Source: Clostridia bacterium (GTDB taxonomy: Bacteria; Bacillota; Clostridia; Oscillospirales; Acutalibacteraceae). Taken from it: a stretch of DNA of 64,000 nucleotides. The position numbers and the translations under genes are program-made. Positions 42,721-51,238 of this stretch are shown piece after piece. How positions within the stretch are numbered: the stretch's first letter is position 1; every line of letters begins with the position of its first letter. The stretch lies in the NCBI GenBank assembly GCA_017407995.1, contig JAFQVM010000014.1:149166-213165 (forward strand), written 5' to 3'. The notes under the pieces are model-generated. The model ran no database searches, had not been told where the DNA came from, and saw only the letters and a program-made list of their open reading frames with translations.

Positions 42721-44787
42721 ATGAAATTTAGGGAAAATAAGTTTTTAAAGTCGCTTATTTTGATAAGTGCGATAATTTTTGCATTTTTGTTTGTGATAGA
42801 AGTTTTTGTGATGAATTTTACATCATTGCATCTGATTTCGGGAAAGTATGAAACGCTGGAGTTAGACCTTGAAACTGCCGGATGGTCAAATGTATATTTG
42901 GATGAGGACGGATTGATTTTAGGCAGAGGTCCAACAGCGATTAAATTTCGTGGTATAAATATGCCCGTCGGAGCCATAACAATTGAAGCTGAGATGAGTG
43001 AGGGCTGCGACGATGCTAATTTGCTTGTTAGTTTTACCGATGAAACGGTTTCCGAATACAGACGTGTAATAAGATACACTTTAAAAGAAAAAAAGAAAAC
43101 AGATAATATAATTGTCTGTAATCTTTCCGGAAATGTTGACAAGTTGATGATTGAAACAACTCTCAACAGCGACCAGGATATTAAAATAACAGGCGTCACT
43201 TTAAATAAACCGAGAGATAACACGGAGATGGCTGTGATAGTGCTTATGACTTTTGCAGCAGTCGCTTTTGTTGCGGTTTTGGTTTATACCCTTGCAGGTA
43301 CAAAAGCATCTCTTGACCCGTTTGAAAAAAGGCGCAGATTCTGTACAAATGCTGCTGTTGTAATCACGGTTTGTATAATGATTTTTGCAACAAGCCTTTC
43401 TATTCTCTACACTACCAAGGAAGGCGTTGTATGTTATGACAGTTTTACTTCTTTGGAAGGAAATCAGATAACTAAAGAAATTGTTGATGCTTTTATAAAC
43501 GGACAAGTCAATCTGCTGCAAGAGCCAAGCGAAGAGCTGCTTGCTATGGAAAATCCATATGACAGCATAGCCAGAGGACAAGCAGGCTTTTCGTACCTTT
43601 GGGACCACTGTCTGTATAACGGAAAATATTATTCATATTACGGAATAGGTCCTGTGCTTGCTTTGTTTTTGCCGTATCGACTTGTTACAGGTTTTTATTT
43701 CCCGTCAGTTTGGGCAACGTTATTGTTTTCGCTTATAGGCATAGTCTGTCTGACAAAGTTGTATCTTCTTATCATAGAAAAGTGGTTTAAAAAGTTGCCT
43801 GTCGGCATAACGCTTATGGGTCTCATAACTATGCAAATGGCATCGGGAATATTTTTCAGCGCTGCACGTCCTCTTTTTTATGAGATTGCAATTTCTTCGG
43901 GCTTTGCGTGTGTGACGGCAGGTGCTGCGCTGTTGTTGAGTTCAAATATTATCGGCGAGGGCAAAATATCGTATTGGAAATTGTGTCTGTCCTCAGTCTT
44001 TTTGGGATACGCTGTATTATGCAGACCAACGCTTGCAGTATATTGCATTGCAGCACTTTTGTTTATTGCTGTAGGAATCAAAAAGGCAATAGCTGAAAAA
44101 GAAAACCAATCAAAGTTTAAGACTATTTTAAAATACGGTGCTGCTTCACTTATTCCGTTTGCAGTTCTCGGTATTATTCAGATGACCTACAATTATCTGA
44201 GATTTGATAATCCGCTTGACTTCGGAATACAGTATTCGCTGACAATAAACGACTTTACACATGCCGAATTCCATTGGAAGTTTGTTCTGCTCAACATGTA
44301 CGGTTATCTGTTTAATATGCCTCGTATTACAGCTTCCGATTTCCCGTTCCTCGAGTCGTCGTTTGAATATTTTGACCTCAACGGTTATATGTTTGTTGAT
44401 GCGGTGTCTACAAATCTTATCTCTGTCGGAATTATATACCGTGCACTGCCGATGTTCTCATATCTGTTTGCAGGCAAGGCTCTTAAGCAGGTTGAAAAGA
44501 AGAAACGTCCTGTTGTCGCAACACTGATAGGCGCTACCTGCGTTCTGATGCCGCTTATAATAATCTTTTCCTCATGGGAGAGCGGCTATTCTGTGCGTTA
44601 CAATGCGGATATCTCTTGGCCGTTGATAACAGGTGCATTGCTGATAGCGTTTACACTTTATAACAACTGTCAATCTGAGAGTGTAAAAAAGATTTTGAAA
44701 TATGTTTTCCTTGTATCAACAGTTCTTTGCATATATGTAAATGCAGCTCAGATTTATTCCTTTATGGGAATGACAACGTATCTGTAA
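42721..44787 (+). CDS. Large GT-C-like multi-helix membrane protein
   Basis: 688 residues. One membrane helix at the N-terminus is followed by a beta-rich outside domain (residues about 40-165), then about 11 further helices. The LWDHCLYNGKYYSYYGIGP segment and multi-helix plan resemble GT-C type lipid-linked sugar transferases or mannosyltransferase-like proteins, but I cannot see the diagnostic DE or DxD motif clearly. It may modify surface glycans or lipids; the assignment is tentative. GGAG precedes the ATG. It stands alone, with its own terminator. Confidence 0.55.
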   Translation: MKFRENKFLKSLILISAIIFAFLFVIEVFVMNFTSLHLISGKYETLELDLETAGWSNVYLDEDGLILGRGPTAIKFRGINMPVGAITIEAEMSEGCDDANLLVSFTDETVSEYRRVIRYTLKEKKKTDNIIVCNLSGNVDKLMIETTLNSDQDIKITGVTLNKPRDNTEMAVIVLMTFAAVAFVAVLVYTLAGTKASLDPFEKRRRFCTNAAVVITVCIMIFATSLSILYTTKEGVVCYDSFTSLEGNQITKEIVDAFINGQVNLLQEPSEELLAMENPYDSIARGQAGFSYLWDHCLYNGKYYSYYGIGPVLALFLPYRLVTGFYFPSVWATLLFSLIGIVCLTKLYLLIIEKWFKKLPVGITLMGLITMQMASGIFFSAARPLFYEIAISSGFACVTAGAALLLSSNIIGEGKISYWKLCLSSVFLGYAVLCRPTLAVYCIAALLFIAVGIKKAIAEKENQSKFKTILKYGAASLIPFAVLGIIQMTYNYLRFDNPLDFGIQYSLTINDFTHAEFHWKFVLLNMYGYLFNMPRITASDFPFLESSFEYFDLNGYMFVDAVSTNLISVGIIYRALPMFSYLFAGKALKQVEKKKRPVVATLIGATCVLMPLIIIFSSWESGYSVRYNADISWPLITGALLIAFTLYNNCQSESVKKILKYVFLVSTVLCIYVNAAQIYSFMGMTTYL

Positions 44788-44813
44788 TTAAATGTGGTCT
44801 AAAAAATAAAACC

Positions 44814-44842
44814 AAACGGCAGGGATTTTTTCCCTGCCGTTT
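44814..44842. terminator. Bidirectional terminator
   Basis: Perfect 12-bp stem AAACGGCAGGGA / TCCCTGCCGTTT with five-base T loop and T-run on the plus side; it faces the feo-associated gene from the other side. Confidence 0.9.
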
Positions 44843-44848
44843 TTATTT

Positions 44849-45031
44849 TCAGTTTTCAGTGCTGTCATTTTGGCAGCAACAACTGCAAGAACTGCAGGAA
44901 CCCTTGCTGCACAAGGATTTTTCGGGACATCCGATACATTTCTTTCCGCTTTTCTTTGCCTTATAAATATATAAAGCGGAAAGGCCTAAAATTATCACCA
45001 ATATGGCGATGATAATAATATTTTCTTTCAT
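44849..45031 (-). CDS. FeoB-associated Cys-rich membrane protein
   Basis: 60 residues from the ATG at 45031, with GGAG seven bases upstream. One N-terminal membrane helix, a basic stretch, then nine cysteines in CxxC-style clusters. It is the small protein that commonly follows feoB in Firmicutes and is thought to assist ferrous iron handling. It lies 14 bases after feoB. Confidence 0.88.
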   Translation of the reverse strand: MKENIIIIAILVIILGLSALYIYKAKKSGKKCIGCPEKSLCSKGSCSSCSCCCQNDSTEN

Positions 45032-45044
45032 AAATAACACTCCG

Positions 45045-47099
45045 TTATTTTTTTACGACCGTTTCGGCCCTTTTACTTTTTTTAAGAGCAGCCTCTGCTT
45101 TAAGCTTTTTATCAGACTTTATACAGAGGTAAACAATGATAGCCGCAAAAGCAGCAACTGCAATAAGACCGGGTAGGAATCCTTTACCAAAAGAACCTGT
45201 TGTGATTAGAGTACCAATCTGGAATACCAAGTAACCTATTGTAAAGCCGGTACCGAGCTGGAATGCGATGCCACCCCAGAGCCACTTTGCACTCTTCATT
45301 TCAGAGTTCATCGCACCGATAGCAGCAAAACAAGGCGGTGTAAAGAGGTTGAACATGAGATATGCAAGAGCTGCGACCTTGGTGATAGCAAATACAGAAG
45401 CAACTTCTGCTCCGGCGCCCTCCATAAGAGCAAGCTCTTCGGTGTCGATGAGATTTTCAAGACCAACGAAACAAACTGCAAGTGTACCGACAACATTCTC
45501 CTTAGCGATAAAGCCTGTAATTGCTGCGGCTGCAAGCTGCCATGAAAGTACACCGACAACGGGAACAAGCAGATATGCAAACGGGCCAGCTATTGAAGCG
45601 AGGATTGAAGAATCGGCAGTTTCAGCAACTTGGAACTTCCAGGTGAAAGTCTGCATTATCTGAACAGCCGTATTACACAGAAGAATAATTGTTGCAGCTT
45701 TGACTATGTAAGCCCAACCACGGCTGCACATTGATTTAACTGCTCTCCAAAGGCTGGGAACTTTGTATTCGGGAAGCTCTATAATAAAGAAGGATTTTTT
45801 TGCTTTATGTCCTGTAATCTTATTGATAATGAGAGCACCGAAGAAAATAATTACGATACCTGCAAAGTACATAAGCGGACCAACCCATGTGGCATCTCCA
45901 AAGAAAGCGCCGGCAAAAAGAGCAATAACCGGAAGCTTTGCTCCGCAGGGCATAAAGGGCGCAAGCATAGCTGTTGCTCTGCGTTCACGCTCGTTGCGGA
46001 TTGTGCGGCATGCCATAACACCGGGGATAGCACAGCCTGTTCCTATAACAAACGGGATAACTGATTTACCGCTCAAACCAACCTTTTTGAAGATGGGGTC
46101 GAGAACAACGGAAACACGAGCCATATATCCGCAGTCTTCAAGAAGAGCGATAAGGAAATACATAACCATAACAAGAGGAAGAAAACCGACAACTGCGATA
46201 ACGCCGCCGATTACGCCGTCAATAAGAAGTGCGTAAAGAAGAGGATTTGCGTTCTCAAGGAATCCGCCTATCCAGCCCTGAACTCCTTCGAGCAATGTTA
46301 CAAGACCGGGAATCACTTTTCCCGATTCAAGCTCATATCCTTCGGCAATCCATACGCCGGGACCCGCCTGTGAAATCCAGAAAACAGCGAACATGACTAC
46401 TGCAAAAATCGGTATACCGAGCCACTTGTTTGTTAAAACAGAGTCAATCTTATCCTGAAAATTTCTGTCTTTTGTAAACACCTTACGCTTTTCAACTTCA
46501 GCAACAATTTTGTTTACAAAAGAGAAACGCTTTCTGTCAGCAGCTCTGACAGATTTTTTGTCATTGAGGTCAACATATCCCTGAACATAGGGCGCCGGCT
46601 GAGATTTTCCTTTAGCCTCAACAGCAGCTTTTACAACTTCGATTAAACCGTCAGCAGAGGTTGAAATTGTTTCAACAACGGGACAACCAAGTTTTTGAGA
46701 AAGAACGGTAACATTGATTTTTGTCTCTTTCTTTTTGTTGATATCAGACTTGTTAAGTGCGACAACAACAGGAATACCCAACTCAAGAAGCTGAGTTGTA
46801 AAGAACAAGCTTCTGCTTAAGTTTGTTGCATCAACAATGTTAATTATAACATCGGGATTTTCGTTCTTTACGTAAGAACTCGTAATGCTCTCCTCAGAAG
46901 TAAAAGGAGACATAGAATATGCACCGGGAAGGTCAACAGCTATCAGCTCTTCGCCGTCATAGAGGCTCTTTCTAATTGTATGTTCTTTCTTATCAACGGT
47001 AACGCCCGCCCAGTTACCAACTTTTTCATTCTGGCCGGTAAGAGCGTTATACATTGTTGTTTTACCGCTGTTCGGATTGCCTGCTAAAGCAATTCTCAT
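45045..47099 (-). CDS. feoB: Ferrous iron transporter FeoB
   Basis: 684 residues from the ATG at 47099 (GGGGAGG upstream). The N-terminal G domain has GNPNSGKT, DLPGAYSMSPFTSEE and NKSD; a helical spacer follows, then two Gate domains with GTGCAIPGVMA and about ten membrane helices. It imports Fe2+ under anaerobic conditions, with FeoA. An operator-like palindrome lies between feoA and feoB. Confidence 0.97.
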   Translation of the reverse strand: MRIALAGNPNSGKTTMYNALTGQNEKVGNWAGVTVDKKEHTIRKSLYDGEELIAVDLPGAYSMSPFTSEESITSSYVKNENPDVIINIVDATNLSRSLFFTTQLLELGIPVVVALNKSDINKKKETKINVTVLSQKLGCPVVETISTSADGLIEVVKAAVEAKGKSQPAPYVQGYVDLNDKKSVRAADRKRFSFVNKIVAEVEKRKVFTKDRNFQDKIDSVLTNKWLGIPIFAVVMFAVFWISQAGPGVWIAEGYELESGKVIPGLVTLLEGVQGWIGGFLENANPLLYALLIDGVIGGVIAVVGFLPLVMVMYFLIALLEDCGYMARVSVVLDPIFKKVGLSGKSVIPFVIGTGCAIPGVMACRTIRNERERRATAMLAPFMPCGAKLPVIALFAGAFFGDATWVGPLMYFAGIVIIFFGALIINKITGHKAKKSFFIIELPEYKVPSLWRAVKSMCSRGWAYIVKAATIILLCNTAVQIMQTFTWKFQVAETADSSILASIAGPFAYLLVPVVGVLSWQLAAAAITGFIAKENVVGTLAVCFVGLENLIDTEELALMEGAGAEVASVFAITKVAALAYLMFNLFTPPCFAAIGAMNSEMKSAKWLWGGIAFQLGTGFTIGYLVFQIGTLITTGSFGKGFLPGLIAVAAFAAIIVYLCIKSDKKLKAEAALKKSKRAETVVKK

Positions 47100-47152
47100 T
47101 TTTATTCCTCCCCTAAAATCTATTTTAAACAATAATATATTTGTCAAAGCGA

Positions 47153-47168
47153 GTTAGCGTATACTAAC
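47153..47168. promoter_or_regulatory. DtxR-type box upstream of feoB
   Basis: GTTAG-N6-CTAAC palindrome (GTTAGCGTATACTAAC), a half-match to the DtxR/IdeR consensus. It lies in the feoA-feoB gap, so feoB may be controlled separately. Confidence 0.5.
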
Positions 47169-47210
47169 CAAAATGCATAAAGTAATCAGCGGACTGATTT
47201 TTCATGAAAC

Positions 47211-47426
47211 TCAAAAAACGATAATAGCCTGAGCCAACTGAGTGTCGATATTATATCTGCCGTCCTTAATTGAAACTATACAGCCACCCTTTAAGTGAGA
47301 AATTACAGTAATGGGCTCACCGCTGTAGCAGCCTAAAGAAAACAGAAAATCTTCCAGCTCTTCGTCATCGGTTTCTATCCGCTGAATTATATATTCTTTT
47401 CCTTCCTGAGCAGTGCTTAAGTTCAT
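47211..47426 (-). CDS. feoA: Ferrous iron transport protein FeoA
   Basis: 71 residues of one SH3-like FeoA domain: L-S-x-A-x-x-GKEYII, FLFSLGCYSGEPITVISHLKGG and YNIDTQLAQAI. FeoA helps FeoB in iron uptake. It lies upstream of feoB behind a promoter and two DtxR-type boxes. Confidence 0.93.
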   Translation of the reverse strand: MNLSTAQEGKEYIIQRIETDDEELEDFLFSLGCYSGEPITVISHLKGGCIVSIKDGRYNIDTQLAQAIIVF

Positions 47427-47450
47427 AAGACATCCCCTGTTTTATCTTAA

Positions 47451-47500
47451 TTAGATTAGACTAACTGTTGGGTCATAAAAACGATTAGCGCCCGCTAACC
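47451..47500. promoter_or_regulatory. DtxR-type operators upstream of feoA
   Basis: TTAGATTAGACTAACTG (47451-47467) fits the DtxR/IdeR consensus TTAGGTTAGxCTAACC closely. A second palindrome GATTAGCG-N2-CGCTAACC (47483-47500) is just upstream, near the predicted promoter TTGACA-N17-TAGTAT (or N20-TATAAT). Iron-bound repressor would shut off feo. Confidence 0.7.
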
Positions 47501-47569
47501 ATGTATTATACTATCATGCAAAAAATGGTTTGTCAATAATATTTTGAAACTTTTTTAAAAAAGAAGAAG

Positions 47570-47600
47570 CCCCTGCACGACAGCTGTCACGCAGGGGTTG
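47570..47600 (-). terminator. Terminator of the parA-parB operon
   Basis: Stem CCCCTGC / GCAGGGG with inner palindrome GACAGCTGTC, followed on the minus strand by CTTCTTCTTTTTT; just after the parB stop. Confidence 0.85.
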
Positions 47601-47607
47601 ATTTTAA

Positions 47608-48477
47608 TCAGTCTCCAAGACCTTTAAGAATATCGGCTATTCTTCCGAGGTCATCTTTGTCAAAGAAATCTATTTCAAGGACGCCGTTTTCAGAGCCGTT
47701 CTTTGTACTTACTTTGATTTTTCTACCAAGATAGTCAGTCAATGCAAGCTCAACTTCATCATAGTAGCTTGCACGTCTGGGCTGGGGCGGAATAAGCTTT
47801 TCTTTCTTTATGCTGTTTTTTGCAAGACGCTCAACATCACGGACAGTCAGTCCCTTTTCGACTATCAGTTTCGCAACCTCAAGCAATGTTTCTTCATCCT
47901 CAAATGCAAGCAATGCACGTGCGTGACCTGCTGAAATTGAGTTGTCAGAAACCATTTCAAGAACTGCGGCGGGAAGCTTTAAAAGTCTTAAGGCATTTGC
48001 GATTGCAGGACGGGATTTCCCTACACGTTCAGCAGCTTCCTCCTGAGTAAGACCGAGCGTATCCATTAAAGACTTTATGCCCTGTGCTTCTTCAACTGCA
48101 TTTAAATCCTCACGCTGTAAGTTCTCTATAAGAGCCAACGCCATAGCCTCTTCATCGCTGAGCTCCTTTATAACTACGGGAACTTCGGTAAGACCTGCCA
48201 TACGTGAAGCTCTCCAACGGCGCTCGCCTGCTACAAGCTGATAACTGCCGTCGGGCAAAGGACGAACGAGCAACGGTTGAATAACACCGTGCTTTGCAAT
48301 GCTGTCAGAAAGCTCTGCGAGCGCCTGCTCATCAAAAATCTTTCTGGGCTGGTCACGGTTCGGCTCGATATCCATTATTTTAAGCTTAACCGCACTTGAC
48401 GGAGTAATTTCTTCTATTGAGTTGTCAGCGAAAAGAGCATCAAGGCCTCTTCCAAGACCGCCTTTTTTTGCTGCCAT
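47608..48477 (-). CDS. parB: Chromosome partitioning protein ParB
   Basis: 289 residues from the ATG at 48477. It starts with the basic GGLGRGLDALF motif, then the CTP-binding domain with GERRWRASRMAG, the helix-turn-helix (LTQEEAAERVGKSRPAIANALRLL), and a dimer domain. It loads at parS sites and spreads to segregate origins. It is co-transcribed with parA, 20 bases downstream. Confidence 0.96.
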   Translation of the reverse strand: MAAKKGGLGRGLDALFADNSIEEITPSSAVKLKIMDIEPNRDQPRKIFDEQALAELSDSIAKHGVIQPLLVRPLPDGSYQLVAGERRWRASRMAGLTEVPVVIKELSDEEAMALALIENLQREDLNAVEEAQGIKSLMDTLGLTQEEAAERVGKSRPAIANALRLLKLPAAVLEMVSDNSISAGHARALLAFEDEETLLEVAKLIVEKGLTVRDVERLAKNSIKKEKLIPPQPRRASYYDEVELALTDYLGRKIKVSTKNGSENGVLEIDFFDKDDLGRIADILKGLGD

Positions 48478-48497
48478 TTTATTCATCCTTTCAGTTT

Positions 48498-49265
48498 TTA
48501 TTTGCCGTTACAGCGCAGAAACTCTTCTGCAAAATCGTTATATGCCGATGTTCCTTTGGATCCTTTATCATAATACATTATCGGCTGACCGAAACTCGGA
48601 GCTTCGGAAAGACGTACGTTTCTGGGAATAAAAGAGGAATAAACCTTTTTGGGGAAGAAACGCTTGACTTCATTCACAACCTGTTGAGTAAGATTAAGTC
48701 TGCCGTCATACATTGTAAGAAGAACTCCCTCAATCTCTATCATCGGATTGTATAATCTCTTGACCTGTCTTACGGTTGACATAAGCTGTGAAAGACCTTC
48801 AAGTGCGTAGTACTCGCACTGAATCGGAACCATAACCGTATCAGAAGCGCAGAGTGCGTTGAGGGTTATTAGACCGAGTGACGGCGGACAGTCAAAGAAA
48901 ATAAAATCAAACTCCGCCTTAACAGGTGCAAGAGCTGTTTTTAATCGGCTCTCTCTCCTATCCATGTCAACAAGTTCAAGCTCTGCTCCTGCAAGGGCCA
49001 TGTTAGAGGGAAGAACCCAGACATTATCATATTCGCTCTGTATAATAATATCACGCACAGGTACCGAATTTATCATTGCGTCGTAGGCCGATTTGTCGAG
49101 CTCACGCTTGTTTATACCAAGTCCGCTCGTAGCATTACCTTGCGGGTCGATGTCGGCTAACAATACTTTATATCCCTTTTGCCCTATGGCGGCAGCCAGA
49201 TTTACTGCAGAGGTGGTCTTGCCAACGCCGCCTTTCTGATTAACTATAGCAATAACTTTTCCCAA
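48498..49265 (-). CDS. parA: Chromosome partitioning ATPase ParA (Soj)
   Basis: 255 residues from a TTG at 49265 (GGGAGA eight bases upstream). Deviant Walker [13 protein letters not shown] (about 11-22), switch [13 protein letters not shown] and [12 protein letters not shown]. It is partner of ParB and controls segregation and, in Bacillus, DnaA activity. A perfect parS lies 85 bases upstream. Confidence 0.96.
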   Translation of the reverse strand: MGKVIAIVNQKGGVGKTTSAVNLAAAIGQKGYKVLLADIDPQGNATSGLGINKRELDKSAYDAMINSVPVRDIIIQSEYDNVWVLPSNMALAGAELELVDMDRRESRLKTALAPVKAEFDFIFFDCPPSLGLITLNALCASDTVMVPIQCEYYALEGLSQLMSTVRQVKRLYNPMIEIEGVLLTMYDGRLNLTQQVVNEVKRFFPKKVYSSFIPRNVRLSEAPSFGQPIMYYDKGSKGTSAYNDFAEEFLRCNGK

Positions 49266-49350
49266 ATCTATCTCTCCCGTGGTTTACTTATTGTTGCTCT
49301 ATTTAAAAAGTATACCATAAAGAGTAAAAATGTCAATCAAAGGAATACAA

Positions 49351-49366
49351 TGTTTCACGTGAAACA
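49351..49366. promoter_or_regulatory. parS centromere site
   Basis: Perfect 16-bp palindrome TGTTTCACGTGAAACA, the Firmicutes parS. It lies between parA and noc. Confidence 0.95.
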
Positions 49367-49373
49367 TTGAAAT

Positions 49374-49407
49374 GCAAAACGACAGCCCTTGCGGACTGCC
49401 GTTTTGC
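49374..49407 (-). terminator. Terminator-like hairpin after noc
   Basis: Imperfect stem GCAAAACG...CGTTTTGC with inner CAG/CTG pairs, between the noc stop and the parS. The minus-strand follow-on is only weakly T-rich. Confidence 0.55.
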
Positions 49408-49479
49408 TGTGGATGTGGGGTGTGAAAGAGAAAGATATGGTAATGGGGGGTTGGTCTGGTTAGGAGGAGCAGAGCAGTC

Positions 49480-50319
49480 TTAAACGGCACTACTCCGTGA
49501 GGAAGAGATATAATAAGCGGGTTTTTTAGGAATTCGCACAAGATATTCGATATAATCGTCAGTTTCTTTCTTCTCTGACTCCGCTTGGATTCCCGCCTCT
49601 CTCATAGTATCTACCGCATGGTTTAAGGTGTTTACAAAAATTCGGACATCCTTAAAAAGCTTTACTATCTGCGGTTTTTTCTTGTTTTTACTTACTAAAA
49701 GGTTTTCAATTAGCTTTTCGCTTTGCGAAACGTTTAAGTTTTTTTCAATTATTATTTGAAGAGCTTTCTTTAAAATTTCACTGTCCTCTATTTTTAACAG
49801 TGCTCTGGCGTGCCTTTCGGTTAAGCCAAACTCTAAAATTGTTTTTCTTACATCTTCCGGTAGTTTTAGAAGTCTTAGTTTGTTTGACAGTGTTGACTGA
49901 GCTTTTCCTAATTTTTTTGCGGCTTCATCCTGCGACAGTCCGTGCTCATGAATTAGCGCATCGATTGCAGTTGCTTCTTCAAAAAAATTGAGGTCACGCC
50001 GTTGCAGATTTTCAATCAGCGCATAGAGCGCCGCTTTTTCATCTGTCGCATTCAACATTATACACGGTATTTTCGGGAGCCCCGCCATTCTTGCCGCACG
50101 CAGTCTGCGTTCCCCTGCTATCACTTCATAGCGGCCATTGTCAAGCTTTCTTACGCTTATCGGCTGTAAAATACCGTTTAAACGAATACTTTGCGCCAGA
50201 CTTTTAAGCTCTTTGGGGTCAAAGTATTTTCTTGGCTGGTCCGGATTTGCAACTATCTCATCCTGCGGTATCAGCAAAATAGAGCCTGAGCGATGCAAAT
50301 TTTCTTTTGCCTTTATCAT
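49480..50319 (-). CDS. noc: Nucleoid occlusion-type ParB paralogue (Noc)
   Basis: 279 residues from the ATG at 50319, chosen because the earlier frame lacks a ribosome site. It resembles ParB: N-terminal domain with GERRLRAARMAG, helix-turn-helix HGLSQDEAAKKLGKAQSTLSNKLRLL, then a diverged C-terminus with no match to ParB. In Bacillus the gene next to rsmG/mnmG is noc, a CTP-dependent membrane-associated division inhibitor, so Noc is the preferred call, but I see no Noc-binding-site palindrome nearby and it could be a second ParB. Confidence 0.75.
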   Translation of the reverse strand: MIKAKENLHRSGSILLIPQDEIVANPDQPRKYFDPKELKSLAQSIRLNGILQPISVRKLDNGRYEVIAGERRLRAARMAGLPKIPCIMLNATDEKAALYALIENLQRRDLNFFEEATAIDALIHEHGLSQDEAAKKLGKAQSTLSNKLRLLKLPEDVRKTILEFGLTERHARALLKIEDSEILKKALQIIIEKNLNVSQSEKLIENLLVSKNKKKPQIVKLFKDVRIFVNTLNHAVDTMREAGIQAESEKKETDDYIEYLVRIPKKPAYYISSSRSSAV

Positions 50320-50415
50320 AAACGTCCTGTATATGCGATGCCGAAGCCTGACACAGCATATGCCGCCTTTCACAAAATATATCCCGCTTAGGATAGGGTG
50401 AAGAGGATAAATTAA

Positions 50416-50476
50416 AACCGCCTTTTTTACGGTTTGGCTTCTCTGTGTTAAAAGCTTACCATTTAAAAAGGCGGTT
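50416..50476 (-). terminator. Large-loop inverted repeat after rsmG
   Basis: AACCGCCTTTTTT (50416-50428) and AAAAAGGCGGTT (50465-50476) form a 12-bp stem with a loop of about 36 bases, between the rsmG stop and noc. It is terminator-like on the minus strand. Confidence 0.5.
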
Positions 50477-50527
50477 GTCCATTATTTTTGCTCGTGTAAA
50501 AAAGTGCTTTTAAGACGCTTTTCAACA

Positions 50528-51238
50528 TTATTTAAGCGGTTTTTTTGAAATCTGTGCCGAAGGACGGGGATATTTTGTCGGAGTATGCGATATTTTTTTT
50601 ATGTTTATAAGGGTTCTGTCTGCACCGTCTGAGAGAGTTAAAATCTTAGAATCTGTGACTTTTCCTCCGAGAGTAACTATTGAACCTTTAGCATCAGCAA
50701 GTTCCTCTTTGCCTTTTGAGCCTTTCATGGCACAGAATGTACCGTTGAGCTTTACAAACGGCAGACAGTACTCGCACAGCACATTGAGTGCTGCGACCGC
50801 TCTTGATACAGCAAAATCAAAGCTCTCACGAAGCTCACTCTGCCCCGCCTCCTCCGCACGTGCATGAAGCACGTTTGCCGAAAGACCGAGCTCCTCAACA
50901 GCAAAGCTTACAAAGTCGAGCTTTTTGCGTGTTGAATCAAGCATAGTAAGTTTGATATCCGGTCTTGCTATCAACAACGGTATTCCCGGAAAACCACCAC
51001 CGGTGCCTATATCTATGACCGAAGCGCCTTTAGGAATATCAATCATACTCAGTGCCGTTAAGCTGTCAGCAAAATGTTTTACGACAACCTCGTCAGGCTC
51101 TGTTATGGCGGTAAGATTTAAAACTTTGTTTTTTTCAATAAGTAGCTGTGCAAAAAGGTCAAAGCGCTCAGCTGTTTCGCTGTTCACATCAACACCGAAA
51201 TCGGCGCAGGTCTTTATAAGCAGATTTTTATCTATCAT
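50528..51238 (-). CDS. rsmG: 16S rRNA 7-methylguanosine methyltransferase RsmG (GidB)
   Basis: 236 residues from the ATG at 51238, which overlaps the end of mnmG by 11 bases. SAM-binding VIDIGTGGGFPGIPLLIA, followed by LDSTRKKLDFV and an ESFDFAVSRAVA region. It methylates G527 of 16S rRNA. It is part of the conserved mnmE-mnmG-rsmG group. Confidence 0.95.
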   Translation of the reverse strand: MIDKNLLIKTCADFGVDVNSETAERFDLFAQLLIEKNKVLNLTAITEPDEVVVKHFADSLTALSMIDIPKGASVIDIGTGGGFPGIPLLIARPDIKLTMLDSTRKKLDFVSFAVEELGLSANVLHARAEEAGQSELRESFDFAVSRAVAALNVLCEYCLPFVKLNGTFCAMKGSKGKEELADAKGSIVTLGGKVTDSKILTLSDGADRTLINIKKISHTPTKYPRPSAQISKKPLK

